Assembly: GCF_023898315.1 (NCBI RefSeq)
Contig: NC_064622.1
Location: 168,908,178-168,972,177, forward strand
Length of the DNA: 64,000 bases
Reading direction: 5' to 3'
From: Schistocerca nitens
Taxonomy: Eukaryota > Arthropoda > Insecta > Orthoptera > Acrididae
Shown: positions 23,032-33,095 of the stretch, in pieces
Numbering within the stretch: position 1 is the first letter of the stretch
Layout: every line of letters starts with the position of its first letter
Program-made: the position numbers and the translations under genes
Notes under the pieces: model-generated
What the model saw: only the letters and a program-made list of their open reading frames with translations
What the model was told of the DNA's origin: nothing
Databases searched by the model: none

Positions 23032-23216
23032 ACGACAGTTATTGATTTTTAATTGATTTCACACGTTATCTGTCATTCGAAGCTCATATATTCTAAAGTA
23101 TCTTTCATAGATATCGATTCACTACAAATTTCAACATATACTTTTATTTAAGCTACTGCTGGTCTTTCAGTCTTCTGATTTCATTAGTTCCTATATACTG
23201 GAGTAACAATATTCGT

Positions 23217-23417
23217 GCCCGCATCTCGTGGTCGTGCGGTAGCGTTCTCGCTTCCCACGCCCGGGTTCCCGGGTTCGATTCCCGGCGGGGTCAGGGATTT
23301 TCTCTGCCTCGTGATGGCTGGGTGTTGTGTGCTGTCCTTAGGTTAGTTAGGTTTAAGTAGTTCTAAGTTCTAGGGGACTGATGACCATAGATGTTAAGTC
23401 CCATAGTGCTCAGAGCC
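23217..23417 (+). repeat. SINE-B with 12-bp target duplication
   Basis: Flanked by AACAATATTCGT at 23205-23216 and 23418-23429. The head CATCTCGTGGTCGTGCGGTA with box B GGTTCGATTCCCGG differs from SINE-A. From TGTCCTTAGGTTAGTTAGG onward the body is essentially identical to SINE-A. Confidence 0.94.
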
Positions 23418-23432
23418 AACAATATTCGTCCT

Positions 23433-23530
23433 GAATGAGATTTTCACTCTGCAGCGAAGTGTGCGCTGATATGAAACTTCCTGGCAGATTAAAACTGTGT
23501 GCCGGGCCGAGACTCGAACTCGGGACCAGT
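23433..23530 (-). repeat. short SINE fragment next to SINE-B
   Basis: GAGATTTTCACTCTGCAGCG, then TGAAACTTCCTGGCAGATTA and a minus-strand box-B-like GAGTTCGAGTCTC. AATATTCGTCCT occurs on both sides (23421-23432, 23531-23542), so it inserted at almost the same target as SINE-B. Confidence 0.8.
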
Positions 23531-23733
23531 AATATTCGTCCTCTCTCCGTCATTATCTACTCAAACTTTAGGTGACTACCAGTAAGTCGTGTCAACTGCC
23601 CCTGCTTCCTAGGATTTCCAGCATTTGCCAACCGTTATTTCTACGTAATGAGCTTTGCAGTTGTAGATACTTGCTGCTCCCTCCTATCAACCTACTGGCC
23701 TGCCAACTCATGCGGCGTTGCCTTGTCCGACAG

Positions 23734-23955
23734 GTGGTGGACTTGACGTGGATGAGCCGGGCGCTGGCACCGGTGGGCATGTGGGGTCCCTCGGGCGGCA
23801 GCCGGCTGTACTACGCCTACTCGCTGTGGACCATCGTGCAGCTGGTGCTGACGGCCGCCGGCCAGGTGGCGGGGCTGCAGGGCCACTGGGACGACCTGCA
23901 GACCGTCTTCACCACGCTCTGCTTCGCCTTCACCGTCACCTGCACCATCATCAAG
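23734..23955 (+). CDS. odorant receptor (7tm_6), N-terminal exon
   Basis: This is an exon of an insect odorant receptor, a seven-helix ligand-gated channel subunit of olfactory neurons that works with the co-receptor Orco. It follows a pyrimidine-rich stretch ending CCGACAG, encodes exactly 74 codons and ends AAG before GTTCGT. Residues 1-25 (VVDLTWMSRALAPVGMWGPS) match the cytoplasmic N-terminus with its L-x-x-x-G-x-W pattern. TM1 is about residues 27-48 (YAYSLWTIVQLVLTAAG), and TM2 about 55-74. Third positions turn strongly G/C-rich exactly at 23734, which is why I prefer an acceptor there. An in-frame ATG at 23710 is the alternative start. If the acceptor is right, a short start exon lies further upstream. 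It joins in frame to 48396. Confidence 0.82.
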
Positions 23956-24024
23956 GTTCGTCATCGTCATCTCCACTCGTACATCAGAACACACAAGAGC
24001 GACGGGCGTCGCAAAAAAATTATA

Positions 24025-24745
24025 CAGCGAGTTCAGAAATTCCCGTTACAAACTTCTATCACTTGTAAAGGGGAGTGAGTAGAAAATATTTTGTATTGGA
24101 GTCCATGTCCAGGAACGTACCGTTTCCGTGGTAGAACTATTCGAAAACATGTTGGTAATGCGACCACTTCTACAGGTAATTGATTAGGTGTGATCCAGTA
24201 TGTCATTTATGATAATAGCCAAAGAAATTACTCGTGTACTTGTTGACGGGTTCTCTTCAGCGTGATGCAGTACAATCTGTTCTGGTGTGTGACTTCTCCT
24301 TGGAACACCACAGTCACACCTGTTGACGGTGAAGGCACCCTTTCTTGAAGCCGTTCCGTAATTATGCCGAAGAGAGAACGCGATGGAGTCGGCCGTCGTG
24401 GAGAATGATCTTGATATAGACGCCGAGCTGCTCTTCCATTACTGTGAGCTTCGCCAATCAAAAGGATCTTGTCGGTGTAGTCTGCAAACTTGTTCTCAGC
24501 CATGTTGCTCTAACACTCACTGACACATGAATGAGGCCCGAACCAGGTCAGAGGTGGGATAGAAGTCAAACGTCATCAGCCGATCCGACGTAAGCAGCCC
24601 GCAGCATCACCACCTTGTTGGGTACTACCCAGCAAACATGTTTTCAAACGGCTGTAACAGGGAAACAATACATTTCCGGACGTGGTTTTGTCTTGAAAAT
24701 ATTATGTGCTCACTCCTCTCTACATGCTGTAACGAGGATAGGCGC
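24025..24745 (-). mobile_element. DUF4817-type transposon remnant with inverted ends
   Basis: The left end (CAGAAATTCCCGTTACAAAC, GGGGAGTGAGTAGAAAATAT) and the right end (GAAAATATTATGTGCTCACT, CTGTAACGAGG) are imperfect inverted copies. Only the N-terminal transposase domain remains between them. It starts about 70 bp after the receptor exon donor. Exact ends and target duplication were not resolved. Confidence 0.7.
24228..24503 (-). pseudogene. transposase N-terminal DUF4817 domain
   Basis: The minus-strand ATG at 24503 opens MAENKFADYTDKILLIGEAH and then NGRAARRLYQDHSPRRPTPS, the (A/E)DY-x-x-L-x-x-GE-x-x-x-N-x-x-AAR-x-Y pattern of the DUF4817 helix-turn-helix found at the start of many insect mariner-related transposases. 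After about residue 60 the resemblance fades and no catalytic domain follows. Confidence 0.78.
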
Positions 24746-24776
24746 AGCTCTCTACAGCTCGTGGTCTAGTGCCAAG

Positions 24777-24925
24777 CCAGCATGGTAGCTCAGCGTGTTC
24801 AGTCAGAGAGCTGGTTGGCCTCTGTAATAAAAAAAAAAAAAAAAAACTGAGTGAAAGGATCAACAACGAACTTGAACGGATGTCATGAGACTTCCGCAAC
24901 GACCAAACACAACGATAAAAAAAAG
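24777..24925 (+). repeat. SINE-G (tRNA-like head with poly-A middle)
   Basis: CATGGTAGCTCAGCGTGTTC followed by CAGAGAGCTGGTTGGCCTCT, an A17 or longer tract, then GATCAACAACGAACTTGAAC. The same order is present at 41070-41311 and, weaker, at 28985-29240. Confidence 0.82.
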
Positions 24926-24929
24926 TGCC

Positions 24930-25137
24930 TAGCGTTGCTGCCTCTGGAACTTGGGATCCTGGGTTCGATTCCCAACAGGGTTGGGGACTTTCTCTGCCGA
25001 GGGACTGGGTGTTTGTGTTATCTTTATCGTTTCATCATCATCGTCATTCGTGTCAGTGTCTAGATTGAAGTGTGTAAAAATTGGGACTTTGTATGGGTGC
25101 TGATGACTGCACAGTTAAACGCCCCACAACCCAAACA
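24930..25137 (+). repeat. SINE-E, plus strand
   Basis: CCTAGCGTTGCTGCCTCTGG with box B GGGTTCGATTCCC, GGGACTTTCTCTGCCG, ATTGGGACTTTGTATGGGTG and CTGATGACTGCACAGTTAAA, ending CCCCACAACCCAAACACC. A copy in the opposite orientation closes the window at 63756-64000. Confidence 0.88.
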
Positions 25138-25941
25138 CCACATCATATAGATGCAGATGTTTCTATTGGTGACTGAGGACGATGTACTGAACTGCATTAC
25201 ATCAGTATTTACGTCATCTGTAGACGGATAATTATAGCCATTACCAGTCGTATGTTTTTAAAGTGGTTAGTACCTCCAATCACACATGACAAGAGCAAGC
25301 CATTACTGATGATATTCCCCTGGGCAGCCGGGCAGGTATTGAAGTTTGGACGCGTGTTCACAAAACGATTAGTCTATACTGACAGGCGTAGTTCACTTAC
25401 GGAAGCAGCATTACTGCGCAGGAAAACATCAGGTCGCAAAGTTTTTGACGTCTGTTGATGATATTAAGTTACCACAAAAAAATATCTGCACTTACACCCA
25501 TTACACCCTATATGTATATACAGGGTGAACATTTCCACCGCATTTATTGCGGAAATGGAAAGTGCTATTGATGTGCCGTTTTCACAGAACGAATGGGTGG
25601 TCAGGGGTTCGTATTGTTCGCCAATAAATAGATTGTAATAATACTTAGAAAGTTTATTTTGGTTGTACAAACATACACTGTTTTAAATATAACAGTGCCT
25701 ATTGACATTAAAAAACTAAAAGTAGGGTAAATTAGAATGTAAGTGGTGTTTGTTACAGGAGTCTATTGCGAGTCGTTTACGAGATTCGTATTGTGCAAAG
25801 TACCATTCAGCTTGCGTAGCCGCTAGGTACGATGTTGTTATGTTTGCTTAAGTGTGCTGTTATGTTGCTTGAGTGCATTGCGGCTTGCTAGTCTATTAGT
25901 GTATAAAAGTCCAAGCAGTAGTTCGTGAGTGTACGACGGGA

Positions 25942-26524
25942 TTTACTAATGCAGAAAAAACCGACGTGCTCATGACGCATGGAGAGTATAGGAGGAAAGC
26001 AGTTTGTTCTTGTACGGTGTATGCGGCAAGATATCCCAATAGACGTCAAGTGTCTCGACAGTTCTTATCAACCTCTTCAAGCAGTCACGTACAAGTGATC
26101 ATGTAACACGTAGACAACGTAACAGAAGGAAACAAGTGATGACAGAAGGGGAAAATTAATGTTCTTGCTGCTAATACAGTTGATCTGCACTTAAGCTCCC
26201 GCGCAATCGCTCGAGAAAGTTTTATGAGCAGACAAGTGTCCTACGCATTCACCATAGATAAAGGTTCCATCCCTATCACATCTGTCTCATCAAGAGCTGC
26301 ATGGAAACCGTTATGAGAATCGTGTCAACTTCTGTACATGAGCATTAAGACAGGATGCACCACATGTATCATATATCTCTATTTAGTGACGAAGCCACAT
26401 TTATCCATCATGGCCAGGTAAATCGCCGAAACGTGCACTATTGGTCTGCTGACAATCCCTGCTGGCTTCCTCCACGAAGTGTAAGCGTGTGGTGTGGGAC
26501 AGTGACTCAGCTCAAAGGTCTGTT
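25942..26524 (+). pseudogene. transposase N-terminus and first catalytic motif
   Basis: FTNAEKTDVLMTHGEYRRKA then VYAARYPNRRQVSRQFL form the DUF4817 helix-turn-helix. After several frame breaks, HISLFSDEATFIHHGQVN and RRNVHYWSADNPCWLPP give the first catalytic Asp (FSDEA) and the usual NRHNVRYW motif, followed by VWCGTV. The SINE-A insertion cuts the frame just after LKGLFFEDG. Confidence 0.82.
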
Positions 26525-26535
26525 TTTCGAAGATG

Positions 26536-26729
26536 GTTCAAATGGCTCTGAGCACTATGGGATTCAACATCTGAGGTCATCAGTCCCCTAGAACTTAGAA
26601 CTACTTAAACCTAACTAACCTAAGGACATCACACACGTCCATGCCCGAGGCAGGATCCGAACCTGCGACCGCAGCGGTCGCGCGGTTCCAGACTGAAGCG
26701 CCTAGAACCGCTCGGCCACACTGGCCGGC
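26536..26729 (-). repeat. SINE-A, minus strand, with 11-bp target duplication
   Basis: Flanked by TTTCGAAGATG at 26525-26535 and 26730-26740. Complete reversed body and head (CTCGGCCACACTGGCCGGC). It splits the transposase between its first and second catalytic motifs. Confidence 0.95.
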
Positions 26730-26740
26730 TTTCGAAGATG

Positions 26741-27150
26741 AAACACTGAACGTACACATCGTAGTCACCTAACACATCATCTATCAGATATGCTAGAAAA
26801 CATTCCTCTGCAGACTAGAAGGAACCTGTGGTACCAACATGATGGCTGTCCAGCCCATAGTGTGCGGAGTACCACAGCATGTCTTCAAGAATTATTTCCT
26901 AATCGTTCGATTGGACGTAGAGGACCTGTATCTTCGTCGGTCCGTTCCAAGGATTTGACGCTTGTAGACTTTTTTCTCTGTGCGGAAAGCTGAAAGACGC
27001 TGTCTGCAAAGATATACCAACCACGCACTATGACATGCAATGACGTATTATTGCAGCCTGCTCCGAAATCTCCGCTGCAATGCTAGCACGTATGCAGCGG
27101 TAGTTTCATATTAGACTGGAAGCGTGTATTGTTGCTGCCGGTGGTCATCT
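26741..27150 (+). pseudogene. transposase second and third catalytic motifs
   Basis: LENIPLQTRRNLWYQHDGCP then AHSVRSTTACLQELFPNRSI give the second catalytic region (QHDGCPAH). SKDLTLVDFFLC then holds the third Asp (SPDLTPLDFFLWG in intact relatives). SIGRRGPVS corresponds to WIGRGGPI. The frame is lost after FFLC. Confidence 0.82.
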
Positions 27151-27338
27151 GGAACAGAACTTTTGTGATCAATTGCCTCGTTGCTGGTCAAAATCGACGT
27201 AACTAGTGTAGACACTCGCGCTGTTCTTTAGTGTGTGCTGCCACAGGTATTGTACAACTGTTGGTGTGTCGTAAACGATTCGCACTAGAGTGCTGGAACA
27301 TTCACCACTGACATTCTAATCTACTATACTTATAATAT

Positions 27339-27580
27339 ACCGAGCGAGGTGGCGCAGTGGTTAGACACTGGCCTCGCATTCGGGAGGACGACGGTTCAAT
27401 CCCGCGTCCGGCCATCCTGATTTAGGTTTTCTGTGATTTCCCTAAATCGCTCCAGGCAAATGCCGGGATGGTTCCTTTCAAAGGGCACGGCCGACTTTCT
27501 TCCCTGTCCTTCGCTAATCCGATGAGACCGATGACCTCGCTGTCTGGTCTCCTTCCCCAACACAACCAACCAACCAACCA
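27339..27580 (+). repeat. SINE-C with 11-bp target duplication
   Basis: Flanked by ACTTATAATAT at 27328-27338 and 27581-27591. Head CGAGCGAGGTGGCGCAGTGG, box B GGTTCAATCCC, body CATCCTGATTTAGG, ending in (CAAC)n. Confidence 0.95.
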
Positions 27581-27786
27581 ACTTATAATATGTTAATGTC
27601 AATAAGCATTGTTCCATTTAAAAAGTGTATATTCGCACAAAAATACACTTTCTAAGTATTATTAATCTATGTATTGGCTAAAAATAAGAGCCCCTGACTA
27701 CCAATCAAGTCTGTAAAAACCGAGTATCAATAGCACTTTCCATCTCCGCAATATTTGCGGTGCAAGTTTTAGGTGATTCACCCCTA

Positions 27787-28756
27787 TACATATGTGAACA
27801 TTTCACTTATCTGCTGAAGACTATTTTTCACATTCACAACAATAAACATTCAACTCAGGGATGGCTCATGTTTTATATATAGGGGGAGGCGGCGATATTT
27901 ACCGATCGGAACTATGATTACAGGGTATCTAAGAAGTTTAGAGGCTGCATCCCCTTTTATTTCCATAATGAAATAGTAAATAACATCAAAAGGTAATTTC
28001 AAGATAACATATATGCTTAGCCTCCGACGTAACATTTTCTCGACGCTTTACCACGGCAAGTCGTACTAAAAATAATGCGTTTTAAAGAGATCTTTAATGC
28101 AGTGTATGCCAGCATCGCTGTACACTTTATGTTCGTTGTGTTTTCATTTCCAAATTTGGGGCGTTTATTGTTTTTCGTGTGTATTCAGTCCGTGGCGTTT
28201 ATGAGTTCGTACGACACAGTAGTGATTTTCTGTGACGTCATGGGACCTGTGCTGTGATTGGTTGACGGAAGGAGAACGAGTAGTCTCCATGTTGATTTTA
28301 GTATCTGAGAAGCTAACATACCGTATTTGTTCGTCTTCGTATCAATACTTGTGTATTTAGAAAATGGGCAGCTAAAAGTGATACGTCACATCTCTCCAAA
28401 ACACATTACTTTTGGTAAAGTTTGCTGTGTTAAAGTGTTGGGAAATATAGCGGCAGTGGCTAAATATGCTTCGAGACATTGCTCCATTGAAATTATGTTC
28501 AGACCCTTGCGCAGATTTGCATTGTTTTTGTTCTTGATTGAGGTTTAGATCGGCTCTGGGCGCACCAAGTTTCTTTACTTTCACGAATACGAAACTGTAG
28601 TGCGTTATTAAGAAGTACGATGCCTGGAGGCCTGGTTTTTTGTATTTGCTTGCCAATATCAGGCCGTTGACTCTCAATAAATATGTCCTTCCTGCACTGC
28701 AGTATATGTAATGTACAAGTGCAGTTTGTGACACATGGACGACAACGTTTGTAAAG
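27787..28756. other. unassigned
   Basis: Several overlapping short open frames on both strands, none with family resemblance. I see nothing supportable. Confidence 0.4.
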
Positions 28757-28970
28757 GAAATTGGAAATTTGTGGTAAGGTCTTATGGGGCCAAACTGCTG
28801 AGGTCATCAGTCCCTAAGCTTACGCACTATTTAATCTAACTTAAACTATCTTACGCTAAGGACAACACGCACACCCATGCCCGAGGGAGGACTCGAACCT
28901 CCGACGGGGTGAGCCACGCGAACCCTGACAAGACGCCTAAGACCGCGCGGCTACCCCGCATGGCTGCAAG
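28757..28970 (-). repeat. SINE-D, minus strand
   Basis: Reversed body ATGGGGCCAAACTGCTGAGG, GGTCATCAGTCCCTAAGCTT, box B on the minus strand within GGAGGTTCGAGTCC, and a head ending at the minus-strand GCCATGCGGGGTAGCCGCGC. Same family as 20485-20670. Confidence 0.88.
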
Positions 28971-28984
28971 TTTGGGTACCGTAT

Positions 28985-29240
28985 GCAAGCCTGCAGTGTA
29001 GTGTGCTTGGTGAGACGGCTGGTTGCTCTCTGTAACAAATAAAAAGTGAGTGGAATATTCAACTATGAACTTACAAGGGTTTCATGTGACGTCCGTCCAG
29101 ACTAAATAACGAAAACAATGACGTACAAACTAAAAAATAAAAAATATTTATATATATTTTTTTAAAAAAATGGCTAAGGTGACCGCTTGCGTAAAACGGG
29201 AAATCCGGGTTCAAGTCAAGTCCGGGACAAATTTTCACTG
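28985..29240 (+). repeat. SINE-G, degenerate
   Basis: GAGACGGCTGGTTGCTCTCT, GTGAGTGGAATATTCAACTA and CGTCCGTCCAGACTAAAT follow the SINE-G order. After an A/T-rich gap comes a second tRNA-like block with box B GGGTTCAAGTC (about 29170-29230). Confidence 0.65.
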
Positions 29241-29883
29241 TCGTTATTATAGTATACAGCCGAAGGTGGTTGATACTCGTTTCTGAGAATATATTTCCTG
29301 TCTTTCAGTATCACTCTAAGCTCATGTTCCAGATTTGTGTTTCATAAAGAGCACACATCATTCATATTATGTTGTTTTCAGACTAATCGTATTATTTGCA
29401 AGATAGAACTCAAAAGATCTCATCCAAAATAAACTTAGAAAAAATTGCTAATAATACACTTCATCCCGCAAACGCCATCAGCAAGAAAGGAAATTCTTAA
29501 CAAGTAAAGGTACCCGGATACGTTTTGAACGCGTATTTCTTCTAATCAACTGTGAAACTCGCGCTAGGTGGTGCCACTTTAGGCCACCGCATTCTAGCGC
29601 ACTCTAGCAAAACATAAATTTAGCGTGTCTTTCCTACGGCATATAGAATTGCTAATACCATAGAAATATTAAAAATAAAGTTTATTAATGACCCATCAAA
29701 GCATAAAAAAGGTACACAGAGACAGGGATTCGATTGCGTAGGATCAGATACTCTGTTGAGTCCCTTTCGTTGTAAGCAGCAGAACGCCAAAGAATACTCT
29801 TAGGCTGAACAACAGACCTTCGGGAGGTCCATAAAGAGCAATGCATCATGGAAATGGAACTCATCTTTGCCACATTGAGTTTC
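29241..29883. other. unassigned
   Basis: Nothing recognised. Confidence 0.4.
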
Positions 29884-29904
29884 TTTCGATTTCTTTTTTT
29901 TCAT

Positions 29905-31905
29905 CAGTCTTCTGACTGGTTTGATAGAGACCAGCCACGAATTCCTCTCCTGTGCTAACCTCTCCATTTTAGAGTAACACTTGCAACCTACATTCTCTAT
30001 TATTTGCTGGATTTCCCAGTTTTTGCCCTCTACAGCTCCCTCTAGTACCATGGAAGTAATTTCCTCATGTCTTAACAGATGTCCTATCATCCTGTCCCTT
30101 CTCCTTATCATTGTTTTCCACATATTCCTTTCCTGTCCGATTCTGCATAGAACCTCCTCATTCCTTACCTTATCAATCCACCTAATTTTCTACATTCGTC
30201 TGTAGCACCACATCTCAAATGCTTAGATTCTCTTCTGTTCCGGTTTTCCCACAGTCCATGTTTCACTACCATACAATGCTGTTTTCCAGATGTACATTCT
30301 CAGAAATTTCTTCCTTAGATTAAGGCCGATATTTGATATTAATTGACTTCTCTTGGCCAGGAATGCCTTTTTTGCCATAGTTAGTCTGCTTTTGATGTCC
30401 TCCTTGCTCCGTCCGTCATTGGTTATTTTACTGCCTAGGTATCAGAATTCCTTAACTTCATCGACCTCGTGACCGACAATCCTGATGTTAAGTTTCTCGC
30501 TGTTCTCATTTCTACTACTTCTCATTACCTTCGTCTTTCTCCGATTTACTCTCAATCCATACCGTGTACTCATTAGACTGTTCATTCCGTTCAGCAGATC
30601 ATTTAATTCGTCATCACTTTCACTCAGGACAGCAATGTCATCAGCGGATCGTATCATTGATATCCTTTCACATTGATTTTAATTCCACTCCTGAAAGCCC
30701 GCATCTCGTGGTCGTGCGGTAGCGTTCTTGCTTCCCACGCCCGGGTTCCCGGGTTCGATTCCCGGCGGGGTCAGGGATTTTCTCTGCCTCGTGATGGCTG
30801 GGTGTTGTGTGCTGTCCTTAAGTTAGTTAGGTTTAAGTAGTTCTAAGTTCTAGGGGACTGATGACCATAGATGTTATGTCCCATAGTGCTCAGAGTCATT
30901 TGAACCATTTTGAACCACTCCTGAATCTTTCTTTTATTTCCGTCATTGCTTCCTCGATATACAGATTGAACAATGGTGGTGAAAGGCTATATCCTTGTCT
31001 TACACCTTTTTTAATACGAGCACTTCGTTCTTGGTCGTCCACTCCTATTATTCCCTCTTGGCTGTTGTACATATTGTATATGCCTGTCTCTCACTATAGC
31101 TTACCCCTACTGTTTTCAGAATTTCGAACATATTGCACCATTTTACATTTTCAAACGCTTTTTCCAGGTCGACAAATTCTATGAACGTGTCTTGATTTTT
31201 CTGCAGTCTTGCTTCCATTATTAACCGCAACGTTAGAATTGCCTCTCTAGTGCCTTTATTTTTCCTAAAACCAAATTGATCTTCATCTAGCGCATCCTTA
31301 ATTTTCTTTTCCATTCTTCTGTATATTATTCTTGTAAGCAAGCTGGATGCACTCAGATGGTATGGCGTCAGACTCATATATTCAACACACTAACGTGAAT
31401 AGTCGGTTTTTTGCCACTCCCCCAATGATTATAGAAATTCTGATGGAATTTTATACATCCCATCTGCCTTATTTGACCTTAAGCGCTCCAAAGCTATTTT
31501 AAATTCTAATTCTAATACAGGATCCCCTATCTCTTCTAAATCGACCCCTGTTTCTTCTTCTATCATGTCAGACATATCTTCCCCCTCATAGCAGCTTTCA
31601 ACGTATTCTTTCCACCTATCTGCTCTCTCTCCTCTGCATTTAACAGTGGAATTCCTGTTGCACTCTTAAAGTTACCACCCTTGCTTTTAATGTCACCAAA
31701 GGTTGTTTTGACTTTCCTGTACCCTGAGTCTGTCCTTCCGACACTCATTTCTTTTTCGACGTCTTCACATTTTTCCTGCAGCTATTTCGTCTTAGCTTCC
31801 CTGCACTTCCTTTTTATTGCATTCCTCAGCGACTTGTATTTCTGTATTCCTGATTTTCCCGGAACGTGTTTGTACTTCCTCCTTTCATCAATCAAGTGAA
31901 GTATT
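29905..31905 (-). pseudogene. LINE reverse transcriptase domain (minus strand)
   Basis: From the right: GFRKNKGTREAILTLRLIME, FIEFVDLEKAFENVKWC, (SINE-B insertion), a damaged catalytic box (SADDIAVLSESDDELNDLL for FADDIAILSE), YGLRVNRRKTKVMRSSRN, and at the left RRRDRMIGHLLRHEEITSMV and LEGAVEGKNWEIQQI. FADD is read as SADD. Stops occur between segments, so no full-length enzyme. Confidence 0.85.
30696..30914 (+). repeat. SINE-B with 11-bp target duplication
   Basis: Flanked by CCACTCCTGAA at 30685-30695 and 30915-30925. Same head as 23217-23417 (CATCTCGTGGTCGTGCGGTA) and the SINE-A-type body ending CATTTGAACCATTT. Confidence 0.95.
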
Positions 31906-31985
31906 TCTCCTGTTACCCATGGTTTCTTCGCATTTGTACCTATATTTTCCTTTCCAAGTTCTGTGATGGCCCTTTTTAGAGATAT

Positions 31986-32810
31986 CTATTCTTCTTCAAC
32001 TGTACTGCCTACTGAACTATTCCTTATTGTTGTATCTATAGCCCTAGAGAACTTCAAGCATATCTCGTCATTCCTTAGTACTTTCGAATCCCGTTTCTTT
32101 GCGTATTGATTCTTCGTAAGTAATGTCTTAAACTTCAGCCTACTCTTCATCACTACTATATTGTGATCTGAGTCTATATCTGCTGCTGGGTATGCCTTAC
32201 GTCTCAGTATCTGATTTCGGAATCTCTGTCTGACCGTGATGTAATCTAACTGAAATCTTCCCGCATCGCCCGGCCTTTTCCAAGTATACCTCCTTCTCTT
32301 GTGATTCTTGAACAGGGTATTCACTATCACTCGCTGAAACATGTTACAGAACTCAATTAGTCTTTCTCTTCTCTCATTCCTTGTCCCAAGCCCATATTCC
32401 CCTGTAACCTTTTCTTCTACTCCTTCCTCTACAACTGCATTCCAGTCCCCCATGACTATTAGATTTTCATCTCCCTTTACATACTGTGTTACTCTTCCAA
32501 TATCATCATACACTTTCTCTATCTCTTCATCTTCAGCTTTCGACATCGGCATGTATACCTGAACTATCGTTGCCAGTGTTGCTTTACTGCCGATTCTGAT
32601 AAGAACAACCCTGTCACTGAACTGTTCACAGTTTCACACTCTCTGCCCTACCTTCCTGTTCATAACGAATCCTACTCCTGTTATACCATTTTCTGCTGCT
32701 GTTGATATTACCCTATACCCATCTGACCAGAAATCCTTGTCTTCTTTCCACTTTACTTCACTGATCCCTAGTATATCTAGACTGAGCCTTTGCATTTCCC
32801 TTTCCATATT
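31986..32810 (-). pseudogene. LINE endonuclease (EEP/APE-type) domain
   Basis: Minus strand: MPMSKAEDEEIEKVYDDIGR, NLIVMGDWNAVVEEGVEEK (GDWN is the metal and phosphate-binding loop of exonuclease-endonuclease-phosphatase proteins), YTWKRPGDAGRFQLDYI, and AADIDSDHNIVVMKSRL with the terminal SDH motif. The segment upstream of 32552 that should supply the first Glu motif (VSEVKWK) is present but shifted in frame. The enzyme would nick target DNA to prime reverse transcription. Confidence 0.88.
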
Positions 32811-32901
32811 TTAATAGTTTCCCTACCACGTTGAAGTATCTGATATTCTCCGCCCCGACTCGTAGATTAGTCAGTCTTTTTCTTATGGTAACCTCCCTCT
32901 T

Positions 32902-33095
32902 GGTTCAAAAAATGCCTCGAAGTACTATGGGACTTAACATCTGAGGTCATCCGTCCCCTAGACTTAGAACTACTTAAACCTCTAACCTAAGGACATCACC
33001 CACATTCACGCCCAAGGCAGGAGTCGAACCTGCGGCCGTAGCAGCAGCACGGTTCCGGACTGAAGCGCCTAGAACCGCTCGGCCAAAATGGCCGG
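32902..33095 (-). repeat. SINE-A, minus strand
   Basis: Reversed body GGTTCAAAAAATGCCTCGAA, GGGACTTAACATCTGAGGTC, box B within GGAGTCGAACCTGCG, head to GGCCAAAATGGCCGG. Flanks TCCCTCTTGG and TCCCCCTTGG look like a decayed target duplication. Confidence 0.9.

Larger units (their letters stand above)
19640..23100 (-). mobile_element. Ty3/gypsy retrotransposon remnant
   Basis: The minus strand carries, in the order of a gypsy pol gene, a protease-end/RT region (about 23030-21500), an RNase H end (about 21000-20750) and an integrase (20460-19640). The order RT, RNase H, integrase is diagnostic of Ty3/gypsy. No LTRs or gag were recognised. Three later insertions break it: a foldback element (21861-22325), SINE-D (20485-20670) and SINE-A (20095-20285). 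The reading frame is riddled with stops. Confidence 0.82.
25521..27786 (+). mobile_element. mariner-type (DUF4817) transposon, decayed, with two nested SINEs
   Basis: Inverted ends: 25521 onward (CAGGGTGAACATTTCCACC, GCGGAAATGGAAAGTGCTAT) against the right end (ATAGCACTTTCCATCTCCGC, GTGATTCACCCCTA), next to TA on both sides. The right boundary is uncertain by 2 bp. Inside are a transposase N-terminus (25942-26070), its first catalytic region, SINE-A (26536-26729), the second and third catalytic regions, and SINE-C (27339-27580). Without the SINEs the element is about 1.8 kb. Confidence 0.88.

Noticed and set aside
23718-24068. Alternative-frame open reading frame across the receptor exon (MPCPTGGGLDVDEPG...)
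   Set aside because: GC-rich shadow frame of the receptor exon, with no hydrophobic helices and no family match.
32341-32562. Plus-strand Ser-rich frames over the LINE endonuclease region
   Set aside because: Antisense shadows of the minus-strand endonuclease reading frame; the same is true of the analogous frames at 41995-42210 and 43610-43930.
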